Positions 1 through 8,056 of a DNA stretch of 64,000 nucleotides are shown here, piece after piece. Each line of letters starts with the position of its first letter. Within the stretch, counting starts at the first letter, position 1. The position numbers and the translations under genes were made by a program. The stretch spans positions 372,001 to 436,000 of the forward strand of contig NZ_PZYX01000001.1 of assembly GCF_003047285.1 (NCBI RefSeq). The letters are read 5' to 3'. The DNA comes from Nocardioides allogilvus. Lineage in GTDB: Bacteria > Actinomycetota > Actinomycetes > Propionibacteriales > Nocardioidaceae. The notes beneath the pieces were generated by a model. It was not told the DNA's origin and ran no database searches. It saw nothing but the letters and a program-made list of their open reading frames with translations.

Positions 1-291
1 GCGTGCGGCCATCACCTCGGGCAGGAACACCTCCAGCGCGCGCGGCCTGTTGGGGTCGCGTCGCAAGAAGCCCTTCTCCTCGAGGGTCTTGAGCTGATGG
101 GCGACGCTGGAGGAGCTGGTGAGCCCGACCGCGGCGCCGATCTCGCGCATGCTCGGGGGATAGCCGCGGGTCTCGATGGCGTCCTTGATCGTGGCGAGCA
201 CCCGCTGCTGGCGCGGCGTGAGTCCCGTGGCGTCCGGCGGCCCGTCGGGCATGGCCAGGACCTTTGCGTCCGGTGCTTCCTTCTTCGCCAT
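1..291 (-). CDS. lexA: LexA, SOS response repressor (N-terminal part; gene runs off the left edge)
   Basis: Repressor of the DNA-damage (SOS) regulon; RecA-stimulated self-cleavage releases it from operators. Only the first 97 codons are in the window. The ATG at 291 follows a GGAGG ribosome site. The visible part starts with a short variable leader and continues with the LexA winged-helix DNA-binding domain: '[12 protein letters not shown]', then '[15 protein letters not shown]' and '[16 protein letters not shown]', the classic LexA helix-turn-helix. The self-cleavage and Ser-Lys protease domain lies outside the window. A possible promoter reads TTGAAC (349-344), 17 bp, TACGGT (326-321), with its -35 inside an SOS box, which fits autorepression. 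Identification is firm. Confidence 0.96.
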   Translation of the reverse strand, partial: MAKKEAPDAKVLAMPDGPPDATGLTPRQQRVLATIKDAIETRGYPPSMREIGAAVGLTSSSSVAHQLKTLEEKGFLRRDPNRPRALEVFLPEVMAAR

Positions 292-345
292 GGCGGCTCC
301 TCCTGCAGTCGGTTGGTTTCACCGTAGTCATCGCCGAGCAGTTGT

Positions 346-361
346 TCAAACATTTGTTCGA
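346..361. promoter_or_regulatory. SOS box 1 (LexA operator) at the lexA promoter
   Basis: TCAAACATTTGTTCGA differs at one base from the actinobacterial SOS palindrome TCGAAC-N4-GTTCGA. It lies 55 bp upstream of the lexA start and overlaps the proposed lexA -35. Confidence 0.85.
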
Positions 362-393
362 AGGCGTGTCGGCCTCAGAGGACTCCTGACGTG

Positions 394-409
394 TCGAACA
401 ATTGTTCGT
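394..409. promoter_or_regulatory. SOS box 2 (LexA operator) between lexA and the LysM gene
   Basis: TCGAACAATTGTTCGT matches the SOS palindrome at 15 of 16 positions. It is central in the divergent intergenic region and could serve either gene. Confidence 0.88.
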
Positions 410-426
410 CCGAGCGCTTGCATCGT

Positions 427-468
427 TCGAACACATGCTCTACCGTCGTACACACGTTCGATCGAACG
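427..468. promoter_or_regulatory. Additional SOS-like half sites near the LysM gene promoter
   Basis: TCGAACACATGCTCTA (427-442) has one perfect half site and a decayed second half. It sits between a weak -35 (TTGCAT, 418-423) and a TANNNT-type -10 (TACCGT, 441-446). CGTTCGATCGAACG (455-468) is a perfect palindrome whose half sites point the opposite way from a normal SOS box. These may be weaker LexA contacts. Confidence 0.45.
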
Positions 469-554
469 TCTCTTCGACCCGCTGCCGATGTCGGTGGCTC
501 CGTCTAGACATTCCCTCGACACCACGACCGGCTGATCTTCCCCAGGAGGCCAAC

Positions 555-914
555 ATGAGCACCCTCAGCATTTCCCCCACCTTCTCCGCCCCGCGCGTCT
601 CTCGCGCCCCGCAGTCCAGCGTGCGCCTGACGCGCCGCGGCCGCGTGGTCGTGTTCCTCGCGGCGCTGGCCCTGCTGCTCCTCGCGGCCTTCTTCCTCGG
701 CTCCGTCGCCGTGGGCTCCGAGACGCCCGGCCAGGCCGAGCCGACCGAGATCGTCATGGTCGGCACCGGCGACACCCTCTGGGGGATCGCCGCCGAGCTC
801 GACGTCGAGGGCGACATCCGCTCCACCATGCGCGAGATCGAGCGGCTCAACGCCCTCGACTCCGTCGCGCTCTCCGCGGGCCAGAAGCTCCGCGTCCCGG
901 TCAGCACCGACTGA
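555..914 (+). CDS. LysM-domain membrane protein, ChiZ/DivS/YneA-like SOS cell-division suppressor
   Basis: Predicted damage-induced inhibitor of cell division, 119 aa. The ATG at 555 follows AGGAGG. A basic cytoplasmic segment (residues 1-30, 'RLTRRGR') is followed by one membrane helix (about 31-54) and an external LysM peptidoglycan-binding domain (about 67-115, 'GDTLWGIAAELD' to 'LSAGQKLRVPV'). Size, topology and position divergent from lexA match Mycobacterium Rv2719c (ChiZ), Corynebacterium DivS and Bacillus YneA, which are LexA-controlled and delay septation. The shared intergenic SOS boxes support the same control here. Hydrolase activity, as claimed for ChiZ, cannot be judged from sequence. 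Confidence 0.85.
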   Translation: MSTLSISPTFSAPRVSRAPQSSVRLTRRGRVVVFLAALALLLLAAFFLGSVAVGSETPGQAEPTEIVMVGTGDTLWGIAAELDVEGDIRSTMREIERLNALDSVALSAGQKLRVPVSTD

Positions 915-970
915 CCGACTCACAGCCTCCGCCAGCCGACTCGACCCCGGCTGGCGGGCCGGGGAAGACG

Positions 971-1000
971 AGGGGCGGGCCACTTCCGTGGCCCGCCCCT
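971..1000 (+). terminator. Strong hairpin after the LysM gene
   Basis: A perfect 13-bp inverted repeat (AGGGGCGGGCCAC, TTCC loop, complement) lies 57 bp after the LysM stop. There is no long T-run, as is usual for high-GC terminators. It may act in both directions, because the next gene converges on it. Confidence 0.8.
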
Positions 1001-1108
1001 CGCGGCATTTGCTCGTGGTCTCGTTGTTTGCCGCCGACCGTGTGGTTCTGGTGTCTGCCCGTGACAACAGAGCCACACAGTCCAGCCGCGCTGGGGACGA
1101 GTGACCCG

Positions 1109-2008
1109 TCAGTTCGGACTCGTGACGAGCTGCGGCTTCGCCTCCAGCACCCCGAGAGTTGCCGGAGCGCCGACCTTGGTGACGGTTCCGTCGACCGGGC
1201 GCCAGTCCTTGTCACCGACGACCTTGAACTGTGCCGACCATGTCGTGTCGACGCTCACCTGGGCCGCGTCCAGCGTCGTGGTGTAGACGTGCGTGATGAA
1301 GCCTGCGCTGTCGACGTCGGCTCCCTCGGTCCACTTCACTCCCGCTACTGCAGACTCCTGCTCGGTCCCGTCGCCGTGGTGCCACACGAAATGGCTCGGC
1401 CAGACTTCGAGGACCAGATTGATCTTCACCTTCTCGAGGGTGACCGGGATCTGATGCCGCTCAGCCTGGGTCGACAAGATCGTCTTGAAGTTGACCAGCG
1501 TCTCGCCGCCTGGCGGCTGGATCTCGATCGTGGAGGCAGGTAGTTCGACCCTCTTGAAGGCACTCAGTGCCTCGCCGGGGATGTCGACCGTTGGCGTCTG
1601 CGCACCGGGGTCAACGGGGTCGCCGGGCTCAATGCATTCAGTGGAGCTCTCTGTGGGCCGTCCGGGCATCGTGACGTAGACGGTGAACACTGATCCGCCC
1701 TCACCGCACCCGAGTTGCTCTCCCGACGGGCAACCGAAGGCGCTGCCGTCATGCGTGGGGTCTCCCCGCAAACAGACAGGCTTGTAGATCACCACGGGCT
1801 GAGGACCTGTTGACACTTCCTGCCCGACATTCTCGGAAGTGTCCTGCTCGGTGATGGGGTTCGACGACTGCTCGGCAGTGGCGGTTAGAACGTTCTGGTT
1901 CGGATCGACGGTGACGTCCGAATGTGCGCCGCCGTGATTTGCCCACCCCGGGGAGGGGTGGCCTAGCAACATCAGCATGAAGGCCAACGTGAGGAGGCGA
2001 TGACTCAT
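1109..2008 (-). CDS. Secreted PKD-like domain protein, partner of the DUF6318 lipoprotein
   Basis: Exported protein of unknown role, 299 aa. The start at 2008 overlaps the upstream gene's stop in an ATGA arrangement, so the two are translationally coupled. A signal peptide (about residues 1-23, 'LLTLAFMLMLLGHPSPGWA') is followed by a low-complexity Ser/Thr/Gln region. A Cys-containing segment (CLRG, FGCPSG, LGCGEGG) comes next, then a C-terminal beta-rich region with 'HFVWHHGDG' and 'THVYTTTLDAAQVSV', the pattern of a PKD-like fold. PKD-like proteins behind DUF6318 lipoproteins recur in actinomycetes (family knowledge). The pair is probably a surface complex; its ligand is unknown. Confidence 0.75.
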   Translation of the reverse strand: MSHRLLTLAFMLMLLGHPSPGWANHGGAHSDVTVDPNQNVLTATAEQSSNPITEQDTSENVGQEVSTGPQPVVIYKPVCLRGDPTHDGSAFGCPSGEQLGCGEGGSVFTVYVTMPGRPTESSTECIEPGDPVDPGAQTPTVDIPGEALSAFKRVELPASTIEIQPPGGETLVNFKTILSTQAERHQIPVTLEKVKINLVLEVWPSHFVWHHGDGTEQESAVAGVKWTEGADVDSAGFITHVYTTTLDAAQVSVDTTWSAQFKVVGDKDWRPVDGTVTKVGAPATLGVLEAKPQLVTSPN

Positions 2009-2562
2009 TGGAGGACCACCAACTCCTGCATGAGCCACCCAGACTTGATCCAAGTCAATGAGGCTTCATAGGTGGACGTCGTAGCCACGTGTGGACGCAC
2101 GACGCTCTCGCCTGCCTCGCGCACACGCTCAGCAGGCGCAAAGACCCGCACTGCGACCTGGGCCTTGCCGTTCTTGGGTCGGGATGTGACGACCGTCTGC
2201 CTGACGCGCCACGGTTTGCTCTCGTAAAGGGCGCCGGGAGCGTGCAGTTGCTGGAGGACGTCAAGGAAGGAGGCGCACGTCTTGCACGAAGGCGCACTGG
2301 CTGCCCTGAATGGCTCGAAGTCGGCTTCCAATCGAGCGCCATTCAGCAGGTCGATCCAGTGCTCTGCGAACGCGACGGCACCGTCCTCGGTCTGCTCGTC
2401 CCATGGCTCCGGAGCCGAGGTCGACTCAGTCTCCGTCGGCTCACTCGTGGGCGAGCTCGTCTCCGGCATCTGTGGCACAGGCGGGTCGTCGGCACAGCTG
2501 CCGAGGAGCAGCGGGAGCGCGACGGCGGCGAGCGCGATGCGGCGTACGAACACATTGGACAT
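2005..2562 (-). CDS. DUF6318-type lipoprotein
   Basis: Predicted lipid-anchored exported protein, 185 aa. The signal peptide ends in a lipobox (LLGSC, Cys near residue 24), followed by a Pro/Ser/Thr/Glu linker. The folded domain begins at 'DGAVAFAEHWIDLLNGA' and contains a CKTC pair typical of DUF6318, then 'VAVRVFAPAERVREAG'. The ATG at 2562 was preferred over one 16 codons upstream because it puts the signal peptide at the N-terminus and follows GAAGAAGG. It is the first gene of a two-gene operon with the PKD-like protein. Function is not known for the family. Confidence 0.78.
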   Translation of the reverse strand: MSNVFVRRIALAAVALPLLLGSCADDPPVPQMPETSSPTSEPTETESTSAPEPWDEQTEDGAVAFAEHWIDLLNGARLEADFEPFRAASAPSCKTCASFLDVLQQLHAPGALYESKPWRVRQTVVTSRPKNGKAQVAVRVFAPAERVREAGESVVRPHVATTSTYEASLTWIKSGWLMQELVVLQ

Positions 2563-2754
2563 GTGAGCCTTCTTCCCCGAGTGGGCCCGGCCCGAGCCGG
2601 ACGACGACACGCTAATTGAGATTCCGTGCCGGCACGAGCCCGGCTCCAGACGCTGTGGAGAACCTCACGGGGCGTGACGCGACGGTCCGGCGTTCGTTCT
2701 CAGGGCAACGTCGATAACGTGGCTCTCGCCGGTCCATCTCGGGAAGGACACAGG

Positions 2755-3756
2755 ATGCGCCTACGTCACATCGCCGCGGCAGTGGTCCCGTTGCTCGTCG
2801 CAGCGGGCCTGGTGCCGGGTGCGGATGCGCGGGTCCCGCACGAGCCGCAGCCCCGTTCCGAGTCAGAGGTCAGCAGCCCGGTCACCTCGCGCGCCGCGAT
2901 GGCGATCGACACCAGGGACAAGGCTGAGGTGCAGGCGGTGTACCGGCAGCTGTGGCGAAGTGCCGACGCCCAGCGCCCGGAGTGGGTGGGCGGCGACGTC
3001 CGGACCTGCCAGTCGGGCCGGCTCTCGGGCGGCTCGACCAACAAGCAGCTCGGCGCGATCAACTTCGCGCGTCTGCTCGCCGGGCTCACGCCGCTCGCGC
3101 TCGACTCCGACTCGGTCGAGGAGGCGCAGGCGGCGGCGATCATGATGACCGCGAAGAACGCCGTCAACCACTACCCGCCGAAGTCGTGGCCGTGCTGGTC
3201 GCAGCTGGGCTACGACGCGGCGGGCCTGTCCAACCTCTACCAAGGCGTGCGTGGTGAGTCCAACGCCGCCAAGATCGAGTCCTACCTCGACGACTGGGGC
3301 AACATCAACCACGAGGTCGGCCACCGGCGCTGGTTCCTCTACCCCTACCTGACGGCGATCGGCATCGGGGGTACGGCGACGGCGAACGTGTCCTACCTGT
3401 TCGGCCAGCCCTTCAACGATGCTGCGCCCAACCCGGAATGGGTCAGCTGGCCGGCCGCCGGGTGGTTCCCGAGCCGGCTCGACCCGCGCGGCAGGTGGTC
3501 GCTGTCCAGTGGCGACGACGGCGCCGACTTCTCCGATGCGACGGTGCGGGTGAAGTTCGCCCAGAAGTGGGTCAAGGGCATCACCGTGCACGAGCCCGAG
3601 ACCTCCCCGGGCAAGCCGACGCTCGTGTGGGAGATGCCCGACTACTGGCCGACCGACCCCGTCGGGAAGGCGCGCGTCATGGTCGAGGACATCACCATCG
3701 ACGGCATCTCCGGTCATCGAGAGATTTACTCGGTGAAGTTCTTCCGCAGCCGCTAA
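2755..3756 (+). CDS. Secreted CAP (SCP/PR-1) domain protein
   Basis: Exported 333-aa protein. The ATG at 2755 gives a clean signal peptide ('HIAAAVVPLLVAAGLVPGADA'). A CAP fold follows: 'INFARLLAGLTPLALD', 'AQAAAIMMTAKNAVNHYPPKSW', then 'NHEVGHRRWFLYPYLTAIGIG', which carries the conserved His/Glu/His cavity region. The C-terminal ~120 residues (from 'WVSWPAAGWFPSRL') look like a second beta-rich domain. CAP proteins bind lipids or act as putative proteases, and which applies is unknown. The stop overlaps the convergent next gene by 4 bp. Confidence 0.82.
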   Translation: MRLRHIAAAVVPLLVAAGLVPGADARVPHEPQPRSESEVSSPVTSRAAMAIDTRDKAEVQAVYRQLWRSADAQRPEWVGGDVRTCQSGRLSGGSTNKQLGAINFARLLAGLTPLALDSDSVEEAQAAAIMMTAKNAVNHYPPKSWPCWSQLGYDAAGLSNLYQGVRGESNAAKIESYLDDWGNINHEVGHRRWFLYPYLTAIGIGGTATANVSYLFGQPFNDAAPNPEWVSWPAAGWFPSRLDPRGRWSLSSGDDGADFSDATVRVKFAQKWVKGITVHEPETSPGKPTLVWEMPDYWPTDPVGKARVMVEDITIDGISGHREIYSVKFFRSR

Positions 3757-4136
3757 CGCGCGGCGCGACGCCCACCGGTCGGGCGCGAGGCGACGGGCGT
3801 GGGCGCAGGTGCTGTGGCCTCTGCCTCGGCGGGATCCTTCGTGATCCCGAGCGCGCGCAGGAGGCGCGACACGAAGAGCAGGCCCGCGAACAGGCAGGCC
3901 ACGGCACCCAGCGACGCCAGCGCGAGGAACGCCCACGCGCTGGAGTCACCCGCGCGCCCCGACGTACCGAAATCGATGGCGAGATAGACGAGATAGCCCC
4001 ACGCGACCAGGCAGCCGGTGATGGCGAGGGCGAACATGAGCGCCGGCCGGTTGAACGACGTCGACGGCTTCGTACTTCGACGCGATCCTGCCCGCTTACC
4101 CGTAGCCACGGGGTCATTGTGGCTGATCACACCCAA
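3753..4136 (-). CDS. Small two-helix membrane protein, unknown function
   Basis: 127 aa. A basic N-terminus (many Lys/Arg) is followed by two membrane helices (about 33-58 and 70-97) and an Ala/Pro/Thr-rich cytoplasmic tail. A GTG at 4109 (residue 10) is an equally plausible start. No family recognised. It converges on the CAP gene with a 4-bp overlap. Confidence 0.6.
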   Translation of the reverse strand: MGVISHNDPVATGKRAGSRRSTKPSTSFNRPALMFALAITGCLVAWGYLVYLAIDFGTSGRAGDSSAWAFLALASLGAVACLFAGLLFVSRLLRALGITKDPAEAEATAPAPTPVASRPTGGRRAAR

Positions 4137-4303
4137 CCGCGTGGTCGCTTTGGGGTACGGCGCCGGCTCGACACGCCGTGGTCTGGACCCGTCTCAGGAG
4201 CCCCAGGAGCCACTGACCTGCGGTTTTGCGCGCCCGCGCCACGGAGCCAGAAGATCGCCGGGATCGCCGCTTGCCAACCCCTGGGGACGCGACGTACGGT
4301 TAC

Positions 4304-4350
4304 CACTACATCTAGTAGTTACACCGGTGTGGTTTTCCACATCTAGTTCA
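4304..4350 (+). promoter_or_regulatory. Tandem NrdR boxes upstream of nrdRJ
   Basis: CACTACATCTAGTAGT (4304-4319) and CCACATCTAGTTCACA (about 4338-4352) share the ATCTAG core, and the cores start exactly 31 bp apart (4310 and 4341). Two 16-bp NrdR boxes about three helical turns apart upstream of nrd operons is the established NrdR arrangement (known from Streptomyces and E. coli). The interval also holds a perfect ACACCGGTGT palindrome at 4321-4330. The 4137-4489 gap contains no gene I can support. Confidence 0.8.
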
Positions 4351-4415
4351 CAAGAGCCGGCCCTGATTGCACAGCTTCGGCTCCGTTCTCCACAGGAAAC
4401 ATCCACTGCTCCACA
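4333..4415 (+). promoter_or_regulatory. Cluster of three DnaA-box-like motifs upstream of nrdR
   Basis: TTTTCCACA (4333-4341), TTCTCCACA (4386-4394) and TGCTCCACA (4407-4415) share direction. The first two differ by one base from TTATCCACA or TTGTCCACA; the third is weaker. The first overlaps NrdR box 2. Confidence 0.35.
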
Positions 4416-4422
4416 TGCGTTG

Positions 4423-4440
4423 ACACCCTAGAGAGGGTGT
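4423..4440. promoter_or_regulatory. Inverted repeat in the nrdR leader
   Basis: ACACCCT-AGAG-AGGGTGT is a perfect 7-bp inverted repeat 49 bp before the nrdR start, directly behind a TTGACA hexamer (4420-4425). It could be an operator or an RNA hairpin. No matching -10 is evident. Confidence 0.4.
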
Positions 4441-4489
4441 TTTCGGCGCGCCTGCAGTCGACCACACAGCCTCGGAAGGAGGTCTCGCG

Positions 4490-4963
4490 ATGCACTGTCC
4501 CTACTGCCGCAAGACCGACACCCGCGTGCTGGACTCCCGCGTCGCCGACGACGGCTCGTCGATCCGGCGCCGCCGGGTGTGCGCTGCCTGCGAGAAGCGC
4601 TTCACGACCGTCGAGCAGATGCAGCTGATGGTGCTCAAGCGCAGTGGTGCGAGCGAGCCGTTCAACCGTGACAAGGCCATCGCCGGTGTCCGCAAGGCCT
4701 GCAAGGGCCGCCCGGTCACCGAGGACCAGCTGGCCTGCCTGGGCCAGGCCGTGGAGGACGCACTGCGCCTCTCCGGCCAGGCCGAGATCAACGCCAACGA
4801 GGTCGGCCTGGCGATCCTGAGCCCGCTGCGCGAGCTCGACGAGGTCGCCTACCTCCGCTTCGCCAGCGTCTACCGCGCCTTCGCCTCGGCGGAGGACTTC
4901 GAGAACGAGATCGAGATGCTGCGCACCGAGCGCCGCCTCACCCAGCCAGTCACGACTGGCTGA
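4490..4963 (+). CDS. nrdR: NrdR, transcriptional repressor of ribonucleotide reductase genes
   Basis: ATP/dATP-sensing repressor, 157 aa, the usual family length. The N-terminal zinc ribbon has CPYC (residues 3-6) and CAAC, separated by '[16 protein letters not shown]'. The ATP-cone domain follows ('[20 protein letters not shown]', then '[20 protein letters not shown]'). The ATG at 4490 follows AAGGAGG. It is the first gene of the nrdR-nrdJ operon, with about 96 bp before nrdJ. The paired boxes upstream imply self-regulation. Confidence 0.97.
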   Translation: MHCPYCRKTDTRVLDSRVADDGSSIRRRRVCAACEKRFTTVEQMQLMVLKRSGASEPFNRDKAIAGVRKACKGRPVTEDQLACLGQAVEDALRLSGQAEINANEVGLAILSPLRELDEVAYLRFASVYRAFASAEDFENEIEMLRTERRLTQPVTTG

Positions 4964-5059
4964 CCCAGACTGCCCGGCACGTGGTGGGGAAGCCGCGTGC
5001 CGGGCATACCAACAGATGAAGCACCAACGACCGATCCAGACGGATTCGAAGGAGAACCC

Positions 5060-7936
5060 ATGACCGAGACGCATGTCACCGGGGCCGGCCTCACGCTGGA
5101 GCGCGTCTTCAGCACGGAGGGCACGCACCCCTACGACGCGATCAACTGGGAGCGTCGCGACGTCGTCCAGACCAACTGGAAGACCGGCGAGGCCGTCTTC
5201 GAGCAGCGCGGCGTGGAGTTCCCCGACTTCTGGAGCGTCAACGCCTCGACCATCGTCACCACGAAGTACTTCCGTGGCGCGGTCGGCACCGACGTGCGTG
5301 AGTGGAGCCTCAAGCAGCTCATCGACCGGGTCGTGAAGACCTACACGAAGGCCGGCATCGACAACGGCTACTTCAAGTCCACCGGCGACGCCGAGATCTT
5401 CGAGCACGAGCTGACGTGGCTGCTGGTCAACCAGTACTTCTCCTTCAACTCCCCGGTCTGGTTCAACGTCGGCACGCCCTCCCCGCAGCAGGTCTCCGCG
5501 TGCTTCATCCTCTCCGTCGACGACTCGATGGACTCGATCCTCAACTGGTACAAGGAAGAGGGCTTCATCTTCAAGGGCGGCTCCGGTGCCGGCCTCAACC
5601 TCTCCCGCATCCGTTCGTCCAAGGAGCTGCTCTCGAGCGGCGGTACGGCGAGCGGCCCCGTCTCCTTCATGCGCGGCGCCGACGCGTCCGCCGGCACCAT
5701 CAAGTCGGGCGGCGCCACGCGTCGCGCGGCCAAGATGGTCGTCCTCGACGTCGACCACCCCGACATCGAGGAGTTCGTCGAGACGAAGAAGAACGAAGAG
5801 GACAAGATCCGCGCCCTGCGCGACGCCGGCTTCGACATGGACCTCGGCGGCAAGGACATCACGTCCGTGCAGTACCAGAACGCCAACAACTCGGTCCGCG
5901 TGACCGACGAGTTCATGCGTGCAGTCGAGGACGGCACCGACTTCGGCCTGCGTGCCCGCGGCACCGGCGAGGTCATCGAGCGCGTCGACGCCCGTGAGCT
6001 CTTCACCAAGATCAGCGAGGCCGCCTGGGCCTGCGCCGACCCGGGTCTGCAGTACGACGACACGATCAACGACTGGCACACCAACCCGGAGACGGGCCGC
6101 ATCACCGCGTCCAACCCGTGCTCGGAATACATGTCGCTCGACAACTCGTCGTGCAACCTGGCCTCGCTCAACCTCCTGAAGTTCCTGAAGGAGGACGACA
6201 CGTTCGACGCCGCCCTCTTCGCGAAGGCCGTCGAGTTCATCATCACCGCGATGGACATCTCGATCTGCTTCGCCGACTTCCCGACCGAGCCGATCGCCCA
6301 GACGACCCGCGACTACCGCCAGCTCGGCATCGGCTACGCCAACCTCGGCGCGCTGCTGATGGCCATGGGCCTGGGCTACGACTCCGACGGCGGTCGCTCG
6401 ATGGCGGCTGCCATCACCTCGCTGATGACGGGCACGTCGTACAAGCGCAGCGCCGAGCTCGCCGGGATCGTCGGTCCCTACGCCGGCTACCAGCGCAACG
6501 CGGAGGCCCACAAGCGGGTCATGCGCAAGCACCAGGCCGCCAACGACGTGGTGCGCGTCCTGCACACCGAGGACAGCCGTGTGCTCAAGCTCGCGACGGC
6601 GGCCTGGGCCGACGTCATCGCCACGGGTGAGAAGAACGGCTTCCGCAACGCGCAGGCCTCGGTGCTCGCGCCGACCGGCACCATCGGCTTCATGATGGAC
6701 TGCGACACGACCGGCATCGAGCCCGACTTCTCGCTGGTGAAGTTCAAGAAGCTCGTCGGGGGCGGCTCGATGCAGATCGTCAACCAGACGATCCCGCGTG
6801 CCCTCGAGAAGATGGGCTACCAGCCCGAGCAGGTCGAGGCCATCGTCGCCTTCATCGGCGAGAACGGTCACGTCATCGATGCACCCGGCCTCAAGCAGGA
6901 GCACTACGAGGTCTTCGACACCGCGATGGGCGCCCGCTCGCTCAAGCCGATGGGCCACGTGCGGATGATGGCGGCCTGCCAGCCGTTCCTCTCCGGCGCG
7001 ATCTCCAAGACCGTCAACCTCCCGGAGACCGCCACGGTCGAAGAGGTCGAGGACGTCTACATGCAGTCCTGGAAGCTCGGTCTCAAGGCGACCGCGATCT
7101 ACCGCGATTCCTGCAAGGTCGGCCAGCCGCTCTCCGACGGCAAGTCGGACCAGGCCAAGCGCGACCAGGGCCAGCACGTCGAGGGCGACGACGTCGCCGA
7201 GGCGACCAAGGTCATCGAGAAGGTCGTCTACGCCCCCACCCGCAAGCGCCTCCCGAAGTCGCGCGTCTCGCGCACGACGAGCTTCACGGTCGGCGGCGCC
7301 GAGGGCTACATGACCTCCGGTGCGCACGACGACGGCGAGCTGGGCGAGGTCTTCCTCAAGCTCGGCAAGCAGGGCTCGACCCTGGCCGGTGTCATGGACG
7401 CCTTCTCCATCGCCGTCTCGATCGGCCTGCAGTACGGCGTCCCGCTGGAGACCTACGTCTCGAAGTTCACCAACCTGCGCTTCGAGCCTGCCGGCCTGAC
7501 CGACGACCCGGACGTCCGTATGGCGCAGTCGCTGATGGACTACGTCTGGCGCCGTCTGGCCCTGGACTACATGTCCTTCGAGGACCGCGCCGGCCTCGGC
7601 ATCTACTCTGCCGAGGAGCGTCAGCGCCAGCTCGAGACCGGTTCCTACGAGCCGATCGTCGAGGAGACCGGCTCGGCCTCCGAGCTCGTCTCGGTCGAGG
7701 ACGTCGTGGTCGAGGACGCCGAACCGCTGGTTGAGCAGGGCGAGGAACGAGGCCGTGTCGAAACCAAGGCGACCATCGAGGCGCCCTCCGGTGTCCACAC
7801 CTCCGCCGAGCTCTTCGAGAAGCTCACCGGCACGGCCGTGGACAGCCCGCTCTGCATGACCTGCGGGACGAAGATGCGCCCCGCTGGCTCGTGCTACGTC
7901 TGCGAAGGGTGCGGAAGCACCAGCGGCTGCAGCTGA
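5060..7936 (+). CDS. nrdJ: Vitamin B12-dependent (class II) ribonucleotide reductase
   Basis: Reduces ribonucleotides to deoxyribonucleotides using adenosylcobalamin, without oxygen or a separate radical subunit. 958 aa, normal for the actinobacterial class II enzyme. The ATG at 5060 follows AAGGAG; an in-frame ATG at 4997 lacks a good site. Recognisable segments are 'NSPVWFNVG', 'ACFILSVDD', 'FKGGSGAGLNLS', the 'NPCSE' catalytic loop (about residue 352), 'PTGTIGFMMDCDTTGIEPD' and the C-terminal Cys cluster 'CMTCGTKM ... CYVCEGCG', which re-reduces the active site. Control is probably by NrdR; I see no cobalamin riboswitch in the leader. Confidence 0.97.
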   Translation: MTETHVTGAGLTLERVFSTEGTHPYDAINWERRDVVQTNWKTGEAVFEQRGVEFPDFWSVNASTIVTTKYFRGAVGTDVREWSLKQLIDRVVKTYTKAGIDNGYFKSTGDAEIFEHELTWLLVNQYFSFNSPVWFNVGTPSPQQVSACFILSVDDSMDSILNWYKEEGFIFKGGSGAGLNLSRIRSSKELLSSGGTASGPVSFMRGADASAGTIKSGGATRRAAKMVVLDVDHPDIEEFVETKKNEEDKIRALRDAGFDMDLGGKDITSVQYQNANNSVRVTDEFMRAVEDGTDFGLRARGTGEVIERVDARELFTKISEAAWACADPGLQYDDTINDWHTNPETGRITASNPCSEYMSLDNSSCNLASLNLLKFLKEDDTFDAALFAKAVEFIITAMDISICFADFPTEPIAQTTRDYRQLGIGYANLGALLMAMGLGYDSDGGRSMAAAITSLMTGTSYKRSAELAGIVGPYAGYQRNAEAHKRVMRKHQAANDVVRVLHTEDSRVLKLATAAWADVIATGEKNGFRNAQASVLAPTGTIGFMMDCDTTGIEPDFSLVKFKKLVGGGSMQIVNQTIPRALEKMGYQPEQVEAIVAFIGENGHVIDAPGLKQEHYEVFDTAMGARSLKPMGHVRMMAACQPFLSGAISKTVNLPETATVEEVEDVYMQSWKLGLKATAIYRDSCKVGQPLSDGKSDQAKRDQGQHVEGDDVAEATKVIEKVVYAPTRKRLPKSRVSRTTSFTVGGAEGYMTSGAHDDGELGEVFLKLGKQGSTLAGVMDAFSIAVSIGLQYGVPLETYVSKFTNLRFEPAGLTDDPDVRMAQSLMDYVWRRLALDYMSFEDRAGLGIYSAEERQRQLETGSYEPIVEETGSASELVSVEDVVVEDAEPLVEQGEERGRVETKATIEAPSGVHTSAELFEKLTGTAVDSPLCMTCGTKMRPAGSCYVCEGCGSTSGCS

Positions 7937-7947
7937 TTGATTGAATA

Positions 7948-7991
7948 GCGAAACGGTCTCGACACCCCTCACGGTGTCGGGGCCGTTTCGC
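7948..7991 (+). terminator. Long hairpin after nrdJ
   Basis: GCGAAACGG at 7948 pairs with CCGTTTCGC ending at 7991, and TCGACACC pairs with GGTGTCGG inside it, giving a long, nearly continuous stem starting 11 bp after the nrdJ stop. It marks the boundary between the nrd operon and the accessory block. Confidence 0.8.
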
Positions 7992-8056
7992 TGTCGGTGG
8001 GCACTGCTAGAAAAGATCGCAAGACAAACGCGGGGTCGGGAAAGTGCAGTTCGAAA

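Noticed and set aside
4137..4303. Cobalamin riboswitch or small gene upstream of nrdR
   Set aside because: No B12-box-like sequence recognised; open frames here lack a ribosome site and look like chance.
4343..7972. A 1209-residue open frame antisense to nrdJ
   Set aside because: Composition is Asp/Glu/Arg/Val/Leu/Gly-biased, as expected for the antisense of a GC3-rich gene. NrdJ on the other strand has clear motifs.
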